A stretch of 64,000 nucleotides of DNA from Taklimakanibacter sp050251035 (GCA_050251035.1 JBFWNN010000016.1:1-64000), one strand, 5' to 3'. Positions 32,122-41,036 are shown, counted from the first letter of the stretch. Notes: generated by a model not told the origin, from the letters alone. Numbers and translations are program-made.

Positions 32122-32961
32122 ATGATCGTCGTCACAGGTGCCAGCGGCCATGTCGGCAGCGTAGCCGTCCATCGTCTTGCCGGGCTCGGACTGCCGGTGA
32201 CCGCGATGGGGCGCGACATCGCGCGGCTCAGGCATAAGGTCCCGGACGGCGTTCCTGTCGCTATTGCCGACTATGACGACCCGGCGAGCCTCGATCGCGC
32301 CTTCGCCCGGGCGACGCAGCTTCTGTTCGTCGCGAGCGACGGCTTCGCCCGAGACATGATCCGTCAGCACGCCAATGTCATCGACGCCGCGAACCGAAGC
32401 GCCATCACGCATGTCGTCTTCACCGGCATCGTCGACGTTGACGATGGTTCACCCTTCTACTACGCCCCCGTCTATCGCGATGCGGAACGGCGGCTGAAGA
32501 CCGCGCGCTTTGCCGCATCGATCGTCCGTTGCGGCCTCTATTGCGACTTCATCCTCCAGCATTGGCTACGGAGGTCGCCGATCTCGCTGCCGCTCGCCGA
32601 TGCCCGCATCGCGCCGGTCGCACGAGACGACGTGGCCGCGGCGGCGGCCGAGGCCATGCTGCGCAAGCCCGGCGTGATCTGGAACCTGACCGGCGCCACG
32701 TCCTATTCCATGGCCGAGATCGCAGCGGCGGCGACCCGTGTCCTGGGCACGGCCTATGCGTATGAACCCTGCGCCCATGACGACTACGTCAAGCGGCTTA
32801 AGGCCGAGGTCGAGGATCCCTGGCCCGAGGCCTTTTCGTCGCTCTGCGCGTCCATCCGGCAGGGCCGGTACGCCGCGACCGCGACGGCCGTCACTGAGGC
32901 GCTGGCACGCCGCCCGGAGGATTTCGAGAGCTTCGTGAAGCGTTGCGCCGGGCAACGTTAA
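32122..32961 (+). CDS. NmrA/QorB-like NAD(P)-binding protein (atypical SDR)
   Basis: Atypical SDR of 279 aa beginning MIVVTGASGHVGSVAVHRLAG. The TGASGxxG motif, the THVVFTGIVDVDD strand and the loss of a clear YxxxK triad place it with NmrA, NAD(P)H:quinone oxidoreductase QorB and related stress sensors. Role in the cell unknown: quinone reduction, redox sensing or an unrelated reductase. It stands alone between the gene-free region and a convergent permease gene with which it overlaps by 4 bp at the stop codons. Confidence 0.82.
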   Translation: MIVVTGASGHVGSVAVHRLAGLGLPVTAMGRDIARLRHKVPDGVPVAIADYDDPASLDRAFARATQLLFVASDGFARDMIRQHANVIDAANRSAITHVVFTGIVDVDDGSPFYYAPVYRDAERRLKTARFAASIVRCGLYCDFILQHWLRRSPISLPLADARIAPVARDDVAAAAAEAMLRKPGVIWNLTGATSYSMAEIAAAATRVLGTAYAYEPCAHDDYVKRLKAEVEDPWPEAFSSLCASIRQGRYAATATAVTEALARRPEDFESFVKRCAGQR

Positions 32962-33773
32962 TCGAGATCGCGGCCGGCGATTTTCGCCGCCAGGCGGGTG
33001 AAGACGAGACGGCCCGCTTGCCAGACGAGCACGAAGATCACGCTGGCGATGATCGACAGCACCGACACGGCCGGAACCATCGGGGCATAGTTGGTCGCCA
33101 TGCGCGAATAGAGCCATTCCGGCAAAGTCGTGTCGACGCCCGTCGTGTAGGCGGAGAGCGGCATGTTGCTCCAGGACAGGAGGAAGGCGAACAAAGCGCC
33201 CGACGACAGGCCGGGCAAAATCTGCGGCAGGGTGATGCGCAGGAAAGCCTGCAGGCGGCTGGCGCCCAGATCGAAGGCCGCTTCTTCCTGGGCGCGGTCG
33301 AGGCCATAGACGCGGATCGAGACGATGAGCGTCACGATGGGCACGACCCACACGGCATGGGTGAAGACCGCCGTCTTCCAGCTCAGATTGGCGCCCAGGG
33401 CGCTCAGCGTGACGAGCGCCGCCAGTCCCAGGACCGATTGCGGGAAGAACACCGGCAGCAAAAGCAGCCTTTGATAGAGCTTGCGGCCCCGCCAGTCATA
33501 GCGGGCGAAAGCGAGCGCGCCCGGCACCGCGACGGCGACCGACAGCATCGCCACGCAGACCGCGATCTTGAGCGACGTCAACTGCAGGTCATAGGTCTGG
33601 TCGAGCCCCAGGGCCTGGCGATAGGGCTCGAGCGTCCAGGCGCTGTGCGGAAAGCGCAGATAGCGCGTGTTGGCGAGGGAGGCGAGGACGATGGACACGA
33701 TCGGCAGATAGAGCAGGACGAGGACGGCCACCGTCCAGATCCTCCGCCCTCTCTCCGCCTGCTCCGGCCTCAT
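32958..33773 (-). CDS. Spermidine/putrescine-type ABC transporter permease (PotC-like)
   Basis: Inner-membrane permease of 271 aa with about six hydrophobic segments. The coupling loop reads EEAAFDLGASRLQAFLRITLPQ and the C terminus VFVLVWQAGRLVF ends the last helix. It lies 10 bp behind the PotB-like gene. Together with the ATPase at 34632 and binding protein at 35776 it forms a complete importer. Family precedent covers polyamines, Fe3+, thiamine, 2-aminoethylphosphonate and modified amino acids. Substrate here unknown. Confidence 0.9.
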   Translation of the reverse strand: MRPEQAERGRRIWTVAVLVLLYLPIVSIVLASLANTRYLRFPHSAWTLEPYRQALGLDQTYDLQLTSLKIAVCVAMLSVAVAVPGALAFARYDWRGRKLYQRLLLLPVFFPQSVLGLAALVTLSALGANLSWKTAVFTHAVWVVPIVTLIVSIRVYGLDRAQEEAAFDLGASRLQAFLRITLPQILPGLSSGALFAFLLSWSNMPLSAYTTGVDTTLPEWLYSRMATNYAPMVPAVSVLSIIASVIFVLVWQAGRLVFTRLAAKIAGRDLD

Positions 33774-33783
33774 CGTCGTCTCC

Positions 33784-34632
33784 TCATCGCGCGAACAACC
33801 GGTCGATGTTCAACCGGGAGATCAGGGGAAAGACGAGTGCGGCGGTGATGACGCAGAGCACGGTGGCGAGCGCCGAGCCGAGCGGCCAGTCCTGCGCGTA
33901 GTTGAAGCGCTGCTCGATGGCATGGACGGCCGGTACGGCCGATTGGCCGCCCAATATATGGGCCTCGGTGGTGGCGCCGAGCGCCAGGACGAAGACCAGG
34001 AGGCTGCCTATGACGATGCCGGGCGAGGCCACCGGCAGTTCCACATAGCGCACCTGCTGCCAGGGGCTGGCGCCCAGGTCCTGGGCCGCCTCGAGCTGGT
34101 CCTTGGGCACCAGCGACAGGCCGAGCACCATCGGGAACAGCGCAAAGGGCAGATAGATGTAGAACAGCCCGAGCAGCGTGGCGACCGGCGTGAACAGCAC
34201 ACTGCCGATATTGATGCCGAAGAGATACTGGACCGTGCCGGCGAGGATGCCGCCGCGCGGCATGAGGAAGAGATGGGCGCCGAACAGGCGCACGCTCTCG
34301 GCGATGAAGACCGGGACGGCGACGAGGACCGAGACCGTGACGGCGAAGCGCCGCGAGCCCCGGACCAGCGCCTTGGCCACCGGCCAGGAGATGAGGCCGG
34401 TCGCGATGGTGGTGGCCGCGGCGAAGAAGATCGACCAGGCGAAGGGCCGCCAATAGCTTTCGCGCACCGCCGTCACATAATTCTCGAGCGTCGGCGGATA
34501 GGCGAGCCCGAAGGAACGCGGCGGCATGAGGCTCGTATAGACGACGAAGAGCAGAGGCAGCAGGAAACCCGCGATCAGCAGCAGCGCCGGCGGCAGCATG
34601 AGAGCGAGGCCGGTTCTTTGCTCGCGCGTCAT
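33784..34632 (-). CDS. Spermidine/putrescine-type ABC transporter permease (PotB-like)
   Basis: Inner-membrane permease of 282 aa. A first helix follows MTREQRTGLALMLPPALLLI, and the coupling loop reads LEAAQDLGASPWQQVRYVELP. ATG at 34632 shares one base with the stop of the ATPase gene (TGATG), so translation is coupled. The frame is open to 34878, but that part has no membrane character and overlaps the ATPase gene. Confidence 0.9.
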   Translation of the reverse strand: MTREQRTGLALMLPPALLLIAGFLLPLLFVVYTSLMPPRSFGLAYPPTLENYVTAVRESYWRPFAWSIFFAAATTIATGLISWPVAKALVRGSRRFAVTVSVLVAVPVFIAESVRLFGAHLFLMPRGGILAGTVQYLFGINIGSVLFTPVATLLGLFYIYLPFALFPMVLGLSLVPKDQLEAAQDLGASPWQQVRYVELPVASPGIVIGSLLVFVLALGATTEAHILGGQSAVPAVHAIEQRFNYAQDWPLGSALATVLCVITAALVFPLISRLNIDRLFAR

Positions 34633-35699
34633 CACGGGGCTTCCCCTTCGACGCTCACGGCGTCGACCCAGTCGAATCCGATCCGCACCTTGGCGCCGGG
34701 CTGCGGCAGGACCACGTCCGGCGCCAGCTCGACGATGAAAGTCCGCTCGTCGCGGCGCAGATGGACATGGGTGCGCGAGCCCAGCAGATAGGTGTTGAAG
34801 CATACGGCCTCGAACTCGACATCGGCATGGCGGCCCTTGCCGAGCAACCGGAGGCGCTCGGGGCGCAGCATGATCCACAACCGCGGCGCCGCTGTGAAGC
34901 CCGGGGCGACCGGAACGCCTATGCCCTCGATCACACGGCTGCCGTCGCTGTCCGCGGTCACCGGCAGCAGGTTCACCTGTCCCATGAACTCGGCGACGAA
35001 GCGGGTCGCGGGCGCATTGTAGATCGCCAGCGGATCGCCAAGCTGGACGATCTCGCCGTCGCGCATGACGGCGATGCGGTCCGACATCACCATCGCCTCT
35101 TCCAGGCTGTGGGTGATGTAGACGAAGGTCTTGCCGGTCTCGCGGTTGAGATCCTTCATCTCCATCTCGAGGATCTTGCGCAGGCGATAGTCGATCGCCG
35201 ACAAGGGCTCGTCGAAGAACAGGATGTCGGGGTCGGAGGCAAGCGCCCGCGCCAGGGCGACGCGCTGGCGCTCGCCGCCCGAGCAGCGCAGCACCGACTT
35301 GCCGTAGAAGTCTGGCGGCAGGCGCACCAGCGCCATGAGCTCACGGGCACGCTCGCGCCGCGCCTTGCGGTCGGCGCCACGCACGGTCAGGGCGAATTCG
35401 ATGTTCTCGCCCACCGTCATGTGGTTGAAGAGCGCCAGCGACTGGAACACCATGCAGGTGGGCCGCCGGTTCGCCGGCATGTCGTTGATGCGCGCGCCAC
35501 GCAGCAGAATGTCGCCCGAGCTCGGCGTCTCGAGCCCGGCGAGCATCCGGATGAGAGTGCTCTTGCCGCTGCCCGACGGCCCGACGATGGTGAAGAGCTC
35601 GCCTTCTCTGATGTCGAGCGTGACGTCCTTTACCGCAGTCTTCGCGCCGAAGGTGCGCGTGACGCCGCGTAGGGACAGGATGGTCTCGGTCTTCGTCAT
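34632..35699 (-). CDS. Spermidine/putrescine-type ABC transporter ATP-binding protein (PotA-like)
   Basis: ATPase of 355 aa. Walker A GPSGSGKS, a slightly unusual signature CSGGERQRVALARAL, Walker B ILFFDEPLSAID and H-loop THSLEEAM precede a C-terminal TOBE-type domain (residues ~240-355). Between it and the binding-protein stop lies a REP-like stem-loop (35709-35748). Couples to the PotB/PotC-like permeases. Confidence 0.9.
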   Translation of the reverse strand: MTKTETILSLRGVTRTFGAKTAVKDVTLDIREGELFTIVGPSGSGKSTLIRMLAGLETPSSGDILLRGARINDMPANRRPTCMVFQSLALFNHMTVGENIEFALTVRGADRKARRERARELMALVRLPPDFYGKSVLRCSGGERQRVALARALASDPDILFFDEPLSAIDYRLRKILEMEMKDLNRETGKTFVYITHSLEEAMVMSDRIAVMRDGEIVQLGDPLAIYNAPATRFVAEFMGQVNLLPVTADSDGSRVIEGIGVPVAPGFTAAPRLWIMLRPERLRLLGKGRHADVEFEAVCFNTYLLGSRTHVHLRRDERTFIVELAPDVVLPQPGAKVRIGFDWVDAVSVEGEAP

Positions 35700-35708
35700 G
35701 CTTCAATA

Positions 35709-35748
35709 CTTCCCCTCTCCCGCTGCAATGCAACGGGATAAGGGGAAG
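35709..35748. repeat. Palindromic REP-like stem-loop behind binding-protein gene
   Basis: CTTCCCCTCTCCCG (35709-35722) pairs with CGGGATAAGGGGAAG (35734-35748) across an 11-base loop with minor mismatch. It resembles the element at 8263-8296 in sequence and position (between binding-protein stop and next transport gene), suggesting a dispersed REP family. Confidence 0.6.
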
Positions 35749-35775
35749 GACGAAAAGCACTTCACTGAGGCCGTC

Positions 35776-36975
35776 TCAGCCACGCGCCCTGACCGCCGCC
35801 GTATAGATGTCGTAGAGCTTGTCATATTGCGGCACGATGTCGAACTCGACCGCGGCGGCGAGCCGCTCTTCGAGCGTGTCGAACTGCATGGCGCTGAGCT
35901 GCTCCTTGGAGAATTTCGACAGCACCTCGGGCTGCGCCATCTGCGCCACCGGCTGGAGATTGCCGTTGCCGGACGCGATGATGTAGCTCTGCTCGGGCTT
36001 GACCATCCATTCCAGGAAATCGAGCGCCTTGGGATGCAGGTCGGGATTGTTGATGGCCGAATTGAGCTCGATCCAGTTGATGCCGCCCTTGCCGTCGGCG
36101 GGTCCCTTGGGCGGCGAGATGGCATAGAGGTTGTTGTTGCCTTCGGCGCGGGCCGAGGCGATCGAATAGGTGCCGCCGCAGAAATAGGCGTCGATCTCGC
36201 CGTTCAGCATCGCGAGATTGAGCTGCACGAAGTCGGTGGTGACCGTCTTCGCCTGCTTCAGGATGCGGTTCGCCGTCTCGGTGAACTTGGCGATCTCCGC
36301 CTCGCCCTTCTCCTTATAGGGATGGATGCCGGCGATCATGCACAGATGCATGACGTTCCAATCCTCATAGGCCAGGATGCCGAACTTGAAGTCCGCATTG
36401 TTGTAGATGTCCCAGCCTTCGTTCTTCGCCGTCTCCACCGAGATCTTGTCGGTGTTGATGGCGGAATCGAAGGTCTCCAGGCGCTGGATGACGCCGAGCA
36501 GCGCGTCGCCCTCGCGGCTCATCGCCCATTTGTAGGGCGGCTTGAACTTGGGGATCATCTTGTCATAGAGCGGCTCGAAGCGTTCGCGCGGCAGGTCCCT
36601 GATCAGCTTCTCGGGCCACATGTAGTTCTGCGCCCAGGGATTGTTCACATTGATGAAGTCCCAGTTCTTCGTCTCGCCCGCCCGCAGGCGGTTGAGCGAT
36701 TGCGGATCGGAGATATGGATCTCGGTCTTGAGCTTGCTGCTCATGTCCTTGGTCCACAATTCGGCGAGCCGCGGATCGGCATAAGCGTCCCAACACAGGA
36801 GATTGAGCGTGCGCTCCTGCGCCAGAAGCTCACGGCCGGCGCCGCTCGCCAGGAAAGCGCTGGCGCCGCCCAGATAGGCCAGCAGCCGGCGGCGGGTGAG
36901 CTCGAAGCCTCGCTGGCCGGCATAGCGGACCGGATTGCGGCCCGCCAATCTCAACAGTGTTCCATGCTTGTCCAT
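35776..36975 (-). CDS. Extracellular solute-binding protein (PotD/family 1-like), Tat-exported
   Basis: Periplasmic protein of 399 aa. TRRRLLAYLGGASAFLASGAG is a twin-arginine-type signal placed after a ~25-residue N-terminal extension. The mature part begins RTLNLLCWDAYADPRLAELW. An internal start nearer the twin arginines is possible, but no better ribosome-binding site is evident than the GGGAGGA stretch before 36975. It lies 33 bp behind an SDR gene on the same strand and leads the ATPase/permease genes. Confidence 0.87.
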   Translation of the reverse strand: MDKHGTLLRLAGRNPVRYAGQRGFELTRRRLLAYLGGASAFLASGAGRELLAQERTLNLLCWDAYADPRLAELWTKDMSSKLKTEIHISDPQSLNRLRAGETKNWDFINVNNPWAQNYMWPEKLIRDLPRERFEPLYDKMIPKFKPPYKWAMSREGDALLGVIQRLETFDSAINTDKISVETAKNEGWDIYNNADFKFGILAYEDWNVMHLCMIAGIHPYKEKGEAEIAKFTETANRILKQAKTVTTDFVQLNLAMLNGEIDAYFCGGTYSIASARAEGNNNLYAISPPKGPADGKGGINWIELNSAINNPDLHPKALDFLEWMVKPEQSYIIASGNGNLQPVAQMAQPEVLSKFSKEQLSAMQFDTLEERLAAAVEFDIVPQYDKLYDIYTAAVRARG

Positions 36976-37008
36976 GTCAGTCCTCCCTCAGGTTTCTTGT
37001 TTGCTGTG

Positions 37009-37770
37009 TCAGACGCTGAATTCGACATTCTCCGGCCACTCGGGCAGCGTCATGCCGCCGTCGACAACGATCGACTGGCCGGTGATGTAACGGGCGTTCT
37101 CTCCCGAAAGGAATTCGACCGCTGCGGCCACGTCGTCGGGAGCCGCCAGCCGGCCCAGCGGGATGAGCGCCTTCATCTTGGCCTCGTTCTGCGGCCCGAG
37201 GCCCTTGAGCACCGGCTCGGTCCCGACCACGCCCGGCTCGACCGCGTTGATGGTGATCCCGTCCTTGGCGAATTCGAGCGCCATGGAGCGCATCATGCCG
37301 TTCATCGCCGCCTTGGACGCGCCATAGATCGCCAGTCCCGAGGCGCCGGTCTTGTTGCCGGTGATGGAGGAGGTGAGCACGATCGCCCCGCGCTTCGACT
37401 GGCGCAGGCCCGGCAGGAGCGCGCGAATGGCGAAATAGCAGGCGCGGGCATTGAGGCCGTGGACCAGGTCCCAGTCCGCGGGCGAAGAGTCGGCCACGGT
37501 CACCGTCGGATAGATGCCGGCATTGTAGGCGAGGACGTCGACGGCCCCGCCTTTGGCGAAGCCCGCGGCCAGCGTGCCCATGTGATCGAGATCGAGGACA
37601 TTGGCGACACAGCATTCGAGTACCGCACCGCCGTTCGCGATCCTGGCGAGATTGGCGAGCTCGGCCTCGTTGCGATCGACGACGATGAGCCGGCCGCCGC
37701 GTTGCGCGAGCCGCTGCACAATTGCCCGGCCGATGCCGGTCGCCCCGCCGAAAACAACTTGCGTCAGCAA
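37009..37770 (-). CDS. SDR family oxidoreductase
   Basis: Classical SDR of 253 aa with FGGATGIG as dinucleotide-binding motif (Thr of TGxxxGIG replaced by Gly), catalytic SSITGNKTG and an intact YGASK. I propose TTG at 37770 as start: GGGAG is 7 bp upstream and the fold begins at once (LLTQVVFGGATGIG). The frame remains open to 38871 but overlaps the Gfo/Idh gene antisense and shows no SDR features. It is the first gene of the minus-strand transporter operon, with a candidate IclR-type site 40 bp upstream. Confidence 0.82.
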   Translation of the reverse strand: MLTQVVFGGATGIGRAIVQRLAQRGGRLIVVDRNEAELANLARIANGGAVLECCVANVLDLDHMGTLAAGFAKGGAVDVLAYNAGIYPTVTVADSSPADWDLVHGLNARACYFAIRALLPGLRQSKRGAIVLTSSITGNKTGASGLAIYGASKAAMNGMMRSMALEFAKDGITINAVEPGVVGTEPVLKGLGPQNEAKMKALIPLGRLAAPDDVAAAVEFLSGENARYITGQSIVVDGGMTLPEWPENVEFSV

Positions 37771-37809
37771 AACGTCGCTCCCTGGAAGTCCCGCAAAAGC
37801 TTCGCATAT

Positions 37810-37823
37810 CGCACGTTCGTTCG
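37810..37823. promoter_or_regulatory. Candidate IclR-type operator CGCAC-GTTC-GTTCG
   Basis: Matches CG(A/C)AC-N4-GTTCG exactly but with a different spacer, in the 144-bp divergent region between the SDR/transporter operon (minus) and the Gfo/Idh gene (plus). Suggests the same regulator class as at 9686, 22292 and 28907. Confidence 0.4.
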
Positions 37824-37914
37824 CAACACGGTTAAATCGTGGAAGGCTGTGCCCGCCGCTCGGATACACTTTATATATGGGCGGAGGGGACGGTGAACTG
37901 AGGCAGAGGGCTGG

Positions 37915-38937
37915 ATGGCAGTGAGGATCGGCATCGTCGGAACCGGCGTCATGGGCGCCGATCATGCCCGCACGCTCTGCGGGCATGTCCCTGGCGTCGT
38001 GCTCCGCGCCGTTTATGACGCAGATGCGGCGCGGGCCAGGAGCGTCGCTGAAGAGACCGGCGCCGAAACCGTTGCCGGGAGCCCGGCGGCGCTTATCGCG
38101 GACAGCGCTGTCGACGCAGTGCTCATCGCCTCGCCCGACAATACCCACAAGGAGCTGGTGCTCGCCTGTCTCGCGGCGCGCAAGCCGGTGCTCTGCGAGA
38201 AGCCCCTGGCCCCGACGCCGGCCGAGTGCCTCGATGTCATCGCGGCCGAAGCGAAGCTCGGGCGGCAGCTGGTGCGCGTCGGCTACATGCGGCGTTTCGA
38301 TCCGTCCTATGTCGAGATGAAAGCGGCGCGCCTGGCGGGCCAATTGGGCAAGGCGCTCATGTTCCATTGCCTTCACCGCAACGTTTCGGCGCCGCCCTGG
38401 TTCGACGCCGGTATGGCGATCACCAATTCCGCCGTGCATGAGTTCGACATTGCGCGCTGGCTCCTCGACGATGAGCTGGCCGGCATCCAGGCTTTCGTTC
38501 CGGGCACATCGCAGGTCGCCGCGGGCTCGCCGGTCTTTCTGGTCCTGGCAAGCGCGGCCGGCCGCCTGGTCACCATCGAGGTCTTCAACAATGCGGGCTA
38601 CGGCTATGACGTGCGCGGTGAGCTCGTCTGCGAAAAGGGCACGGTGTCCTTGCGCCAGCCCGCCGTGATCGCGGCGAATGCCACCCTCGCCCGGACGATA
38701 GCCTATCCCGCCGACTGGCGGCCGCGTTTCGCCGACGCCTATCGGCTGCAGCTCCTGGCCTGGGTCCGCGGCCTCGAGACGGGAACGGCGCAAGGTGCCG
38801 ATGCCTGGGACGGCTATGTGGCGAGCGCCGTCGCCGAAGCCGGCGTCAGGTCGTTGGCGGAAGGCCGCCACCTCGGGATCGAGCTCGCCGAACGGCCCGG
38901 TCTCTATTCGTCCTCGAAATCGCCGAATATGTCCTGA
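37915..38937 (+). CDS. Gfo/Idh/MocA family NAD(P)-dependent dehydrogenase
   Basis: Oxidoreductase of 340 aa similar to myo-inositol 2-dehydrogenase. GIVGTGVMGADHARTL starts the Rossmann fold, CEKPLAPTP holds the catalytic Lys, and the C-terminal barrel contains NSAVHEFDIARWLL with the conserved His/Asp. It probably oxidises a sugar, inositol or related polyol. Divergent from the SDR/PotABCD-like operon and convergent with the RpiR gene, overlapping its 3' end by 34 bp. Confidence 0.88.
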   Translation: MAVRIGIVGTGVMGADHARTLCGHVPGVVLRAVYDADAARARSVAEETGAETVAGSPAALIADSAVDAVLIASPDNTHKELVLACLAARKPVLCEKPLAPTPAECLDVIAAEAKLGRQLVRVGYMRRFDPSYVEMKAARLAGQLGKALMFHCLHRNVSAPPWFDAGMAITNSAVHEFDIARWLLDDELAGIQAFVPGTSQVAAGSPVFLVLASAAGRLVTIEVFNNAGYGYDVRGELVCEKGTVSLRQPAVIAANATLARTIAYPADWRPRFADAYRLQLLAWVRGLETGTAQGADAWDGYVASAVAEAGVRSLAEGRHLGIELAERPGLYSSSKSPNMS

Positions 38938-39758
38938 AGCCGCGTCAGCTCATCGACGCGGCGGCTGACCTTGTCGCCGAGCACTACGATGATGTTGCTG
39001 ATGAGGAGATCGAAGACTGCGACCATCATCGCCGCACCGTCCCAGAGCGGTCCGTGGGCGCCCGGCAGGATGATCGCAACGTCGCTCGCCTCCTCCGCCC
39101 AGGTGCAGAACTCGTCCGTCACCAGGATGACCTTCACGCCGGCTTTCCGCGCTTCGATGCCGAGCGGCCGCGCCTTGCTGGCGAAGCGGCGCACATCCAT
39201 CAGGAACAGGCAGCGCCCGCTGGCCGCCTGGTCGAGGATTTCGCCATAGGTACCGTTGACGCCGTCGACGAACTGGACAGCGGGACGCGCATAAGAGAGC
39301 TGGCTGGCGAAATACTGCGCTACGCCGCGGACATTCTGATAGGCCGCGACATAGACCTCGCGCGCGCCGATCAGCGCCTTGATGGCGGCCTGCCAGTTGG
39401 CGGAGGTGGTCAGGTCGTAGATGCGCTCAAGATCTTCGATCTGCTGCTTGACCAGCGATGCCAGGAGCTTGCCTTCGCGGATGTCGCGCTGCAACGGCTC
39501 GACGCCGCCCTTGACCTCCCAGGCCGGATTCTGCGAGCCGCGGCGCAGTTCATGCTTGAGCTCGTCGAGGCCGTCATAACCCAGGCGCCGTAAATAGCGC
39601 CCGACGGTCATTGGGCTCACCTCGACGCGCGCCGCGATCGATTTCGCCGTCTCGAAGGGCAGGTCTAGGAGGTTGCGCTCCAGGAAATTGGCGATCCGGA
39701 TGTCCGATTTCGTCTGCCGGAACTTCTGGCTGCGCAGCCTGGCAAGCACGCTGGTCAC
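38904..39758 (-). CDS. MurR/RpiR family transcriptional regulator
   Basis: Regulator of 284 aa. An N-terminal HTH_6 domain (AKSIAARVEVSPMTVGRYLRRLGYDGLDEL) is followed by a SIS sugar-phosphate-binding fold (~residues 125-260) with EVYVAAYQNVRGVAQYFASQL. It lies 73 bp downstream of a binding-protein gene on the same strand, with a stem-loop between. A duplicated 12-bp element in front of that gene and the divergent ABC operon (41014-41053) is a plausible target. Confidence 0.88.
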   Translation of the reverse strand: MTSVLARLRSQKFRQTKSDIRIANFLERNLLDLPFETAKSIAARVEVSPMTVGRYLRRLGYDGLDELKHELRRGSQNPAWEVKGGVEPLQRDIREGKLLASLVKQQIEDLERIYDLTTSANWQAAIKALIGAREVYVAAYQNVRGVAQYFASQLSYARPAVQFVDGVNGTYGEILDQAASGRCLFLMDVRRFASKARPLGIEARKAGVKVILVTDEFCTWAEEASDVAIILPGAHGPLWDGAAMMVAVFDLLISNIIVVLGDKVSRRVDELTRLQDIFGDFEDE

Positions 39759-39787
39759 GGCCGCATCCCGCCACTCTGGCGACGGAA

Positions 39788-39813
39788 CCGCCGGGACGAT
39801 TGCCTCCCGGCGG
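39788..39813. other. Stem-loop behind binding-protein gene
   Basis: CCGCCGGG (39788-39795) and CCCGGCGG (39806-39813) form a perfect 8-bp stem, extendable by an inner A-T pair, between the binding-protein stop (39832) and the RpiR start (39758). A T-run is lacking on the transcribed strand. Likely an mRNA 3'-end stabiliser or partial terminator. Confidence 0.55.
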
Positions 39814-39831
39814 CGCAGTGTCGTTGCGGCG

Positions 39832-40917
39832 TCATTGCGCCGTCTTGATTTTGGTCCACACCCGGTCGACCTGGCGGATGTCGCCGGCGAGATCGCGGAA
39901 GATCTGCAGCTTCTGCATCACGTCCGGCGGCGGGTTGATGGCCGTGTTGTTCTTGATGCGGTCGGGTGTCAGCGCGCGCGCCGGCACATTGGCGGTGCCG
40001 TTGGTCTGCTGCTCGACATTGAGGGCGGCCACTTCGGGGCGCGTGTAGAACTGCATGAACTTGACCGCGTTCTCCTTGTTGGGCGCCGTCTTGAGGACGC
40101 AGATGTCCTCCTGATACATAGTGGCGCCCTCTTCCGGGATGATGTAGTTCAGGTTCGCCTCGTCGCCGAAGACGTCGATCATGGCGCCGACGAAATAATG
40201 CGCGGCGGCGACGTCGCCCGACTTGACCATGGGCCGCGACTCATAGGTGAACGCCGCGACATAGGGCTTCATGTCGATGATGGTCTGCGCCGCCTGCTGC
40301 AGCTCCTCGGCATTGGTCGAGTTGACCGACTTGCCGTTGAGGATGAGGCCGACGCCGACGACCTCGCGCATATCGTCGAGCAGCGTGAATTTGAGGCCCT
40401 TGGCCTTCACCGTCTCGATCAAGTCCTTCCAGCCGGTCACCTCTTTGCCGAGGACCTTGCGGTTGTACATGATGCCGACGCTGCCCCAGGCATAGGGCAG
40501 GCAATATTCGCCCTTCGGGTCGGAAAGAGAGCGCAGGAAGGCGGGATCGATGTTCTTGAAACCTTCATACTGGTTGATGTCGGTCTTCTCGAGCAGATCG
40601 AGCTTGGCCATGATGTCGTGCATGTGCACGGACGGGAACACGATGTCGTAGCCGGTGGCGCCCGCCTGCACCTTGGCGAGCATCTCCTCGTTGGAGGCAT
40701 AGGTCGCGAGATTGACCTTGATGCCGGTCTCTTCCTCGAACCTCTTCAGGACTTCCGGGTTTATGTATTCGCCCCAGTTGTAGATGTTGAGGACCTGCTG
40801 GGCGGCGGCGGGCGCCGGCTGCCCGATCAGGAGCAATCCCATGAGGCACAGGCCGATCGCCGACAGCAGTCGCGCGAGCGGCGGGACACGGCGTGTCCGA
40901 GCTTGTGATGATGTCAT
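39832..40917 (-). CDS. Spermidine/putrescine-type substrate-binding protein (PotD/PotF-like)
   Basis: Periplasmic binding protein of 361 aa. A Sec signal is visible (LLSAIGLCLMGLLLIG, PAPAAAQ), followed by VLNIYNWGEYINPEVLKRFEEETGIKV, a hallmark of PotD/PotF proteins. ATG at 40917 was chosen because GGGAGAG lies immediately upstream; an in-frame ATG at 40968 has no such site. Divergent from the ATPase/permease operon that begins at 41074, with which it forms a complete transporter. Confidence 0.92.
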   Translation of the reverse strand: MTSSQARTRRVPPLARLLSAIGLCLMGLLLIGQPAPAAAQQVLNIYNWGEYINPEVLKRFEEETGIKVNLATYASNEEMLAKVQAGATGYDIVFPSVHMHDIMAKLDLLEKTDINQYEGFKNIDPAFLRSLSDPKGEYCLPYAWGSVGIMYNRKVLGKEVTGWKDLIETVKAKGLKFTLLDDMREVVGVGLILNGKSVNSTNAEELQQAAQTIIDMKPYVAAFTYESRPMVKSGDVAAAHYFVGAMIDVFGDEANLNYIIPEEGATMYQEDICVLKTAPNKENAVKFMQFYTRPEVAALNVEQQTNGTANVPARALTPDRIKNNTAINPPPDVMQKLQIFRDLAGDIRQVDRVWTKIKTAQ

Positions 40918-41008
40918 CTTTCTCTCCCTGGTCGTTGCGCGCCTCAGGCTTGGCCCGGAGGAGCGCAATTCTTGTCGTCAGCGCTTGCGCATTGACTTTT
41001 GCGCGCTC

Positions 41009-41036
41009 ATGATATCAAGATAACAAAATTTCACAA
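41009..41036 (-). promoter_or_regulatory. Candidate promoter of the binding-protein gene
   Basis: Read on the minus strand, TTGTGA (41036-41031) and TATCAT (41014-41009) form -35 and -10 boxes with a 16-bp spacer. The first copy of a 12-bp direct repeat lies within this spacer, so a bound regulator would block the promoter. Confidence 0.4.

Noticed and set aside
31796..32219. Minus-strand open frame across the gene-free region into the NmrA-like gene
   Set aside because: It crosses the 10-bp tandem units, shows no domain and overlaps the 5' end of a well-supported gene. A repeat-derived frame is more likely.
37771..38871. N-terminal extension of the SDR at 37009
   Set aside because: It is antisense to the Gfo/Idh gene, and SDR folds start directly at the dinucleotide motif. 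The TTG at 37770 has a good ribosome-binding site.
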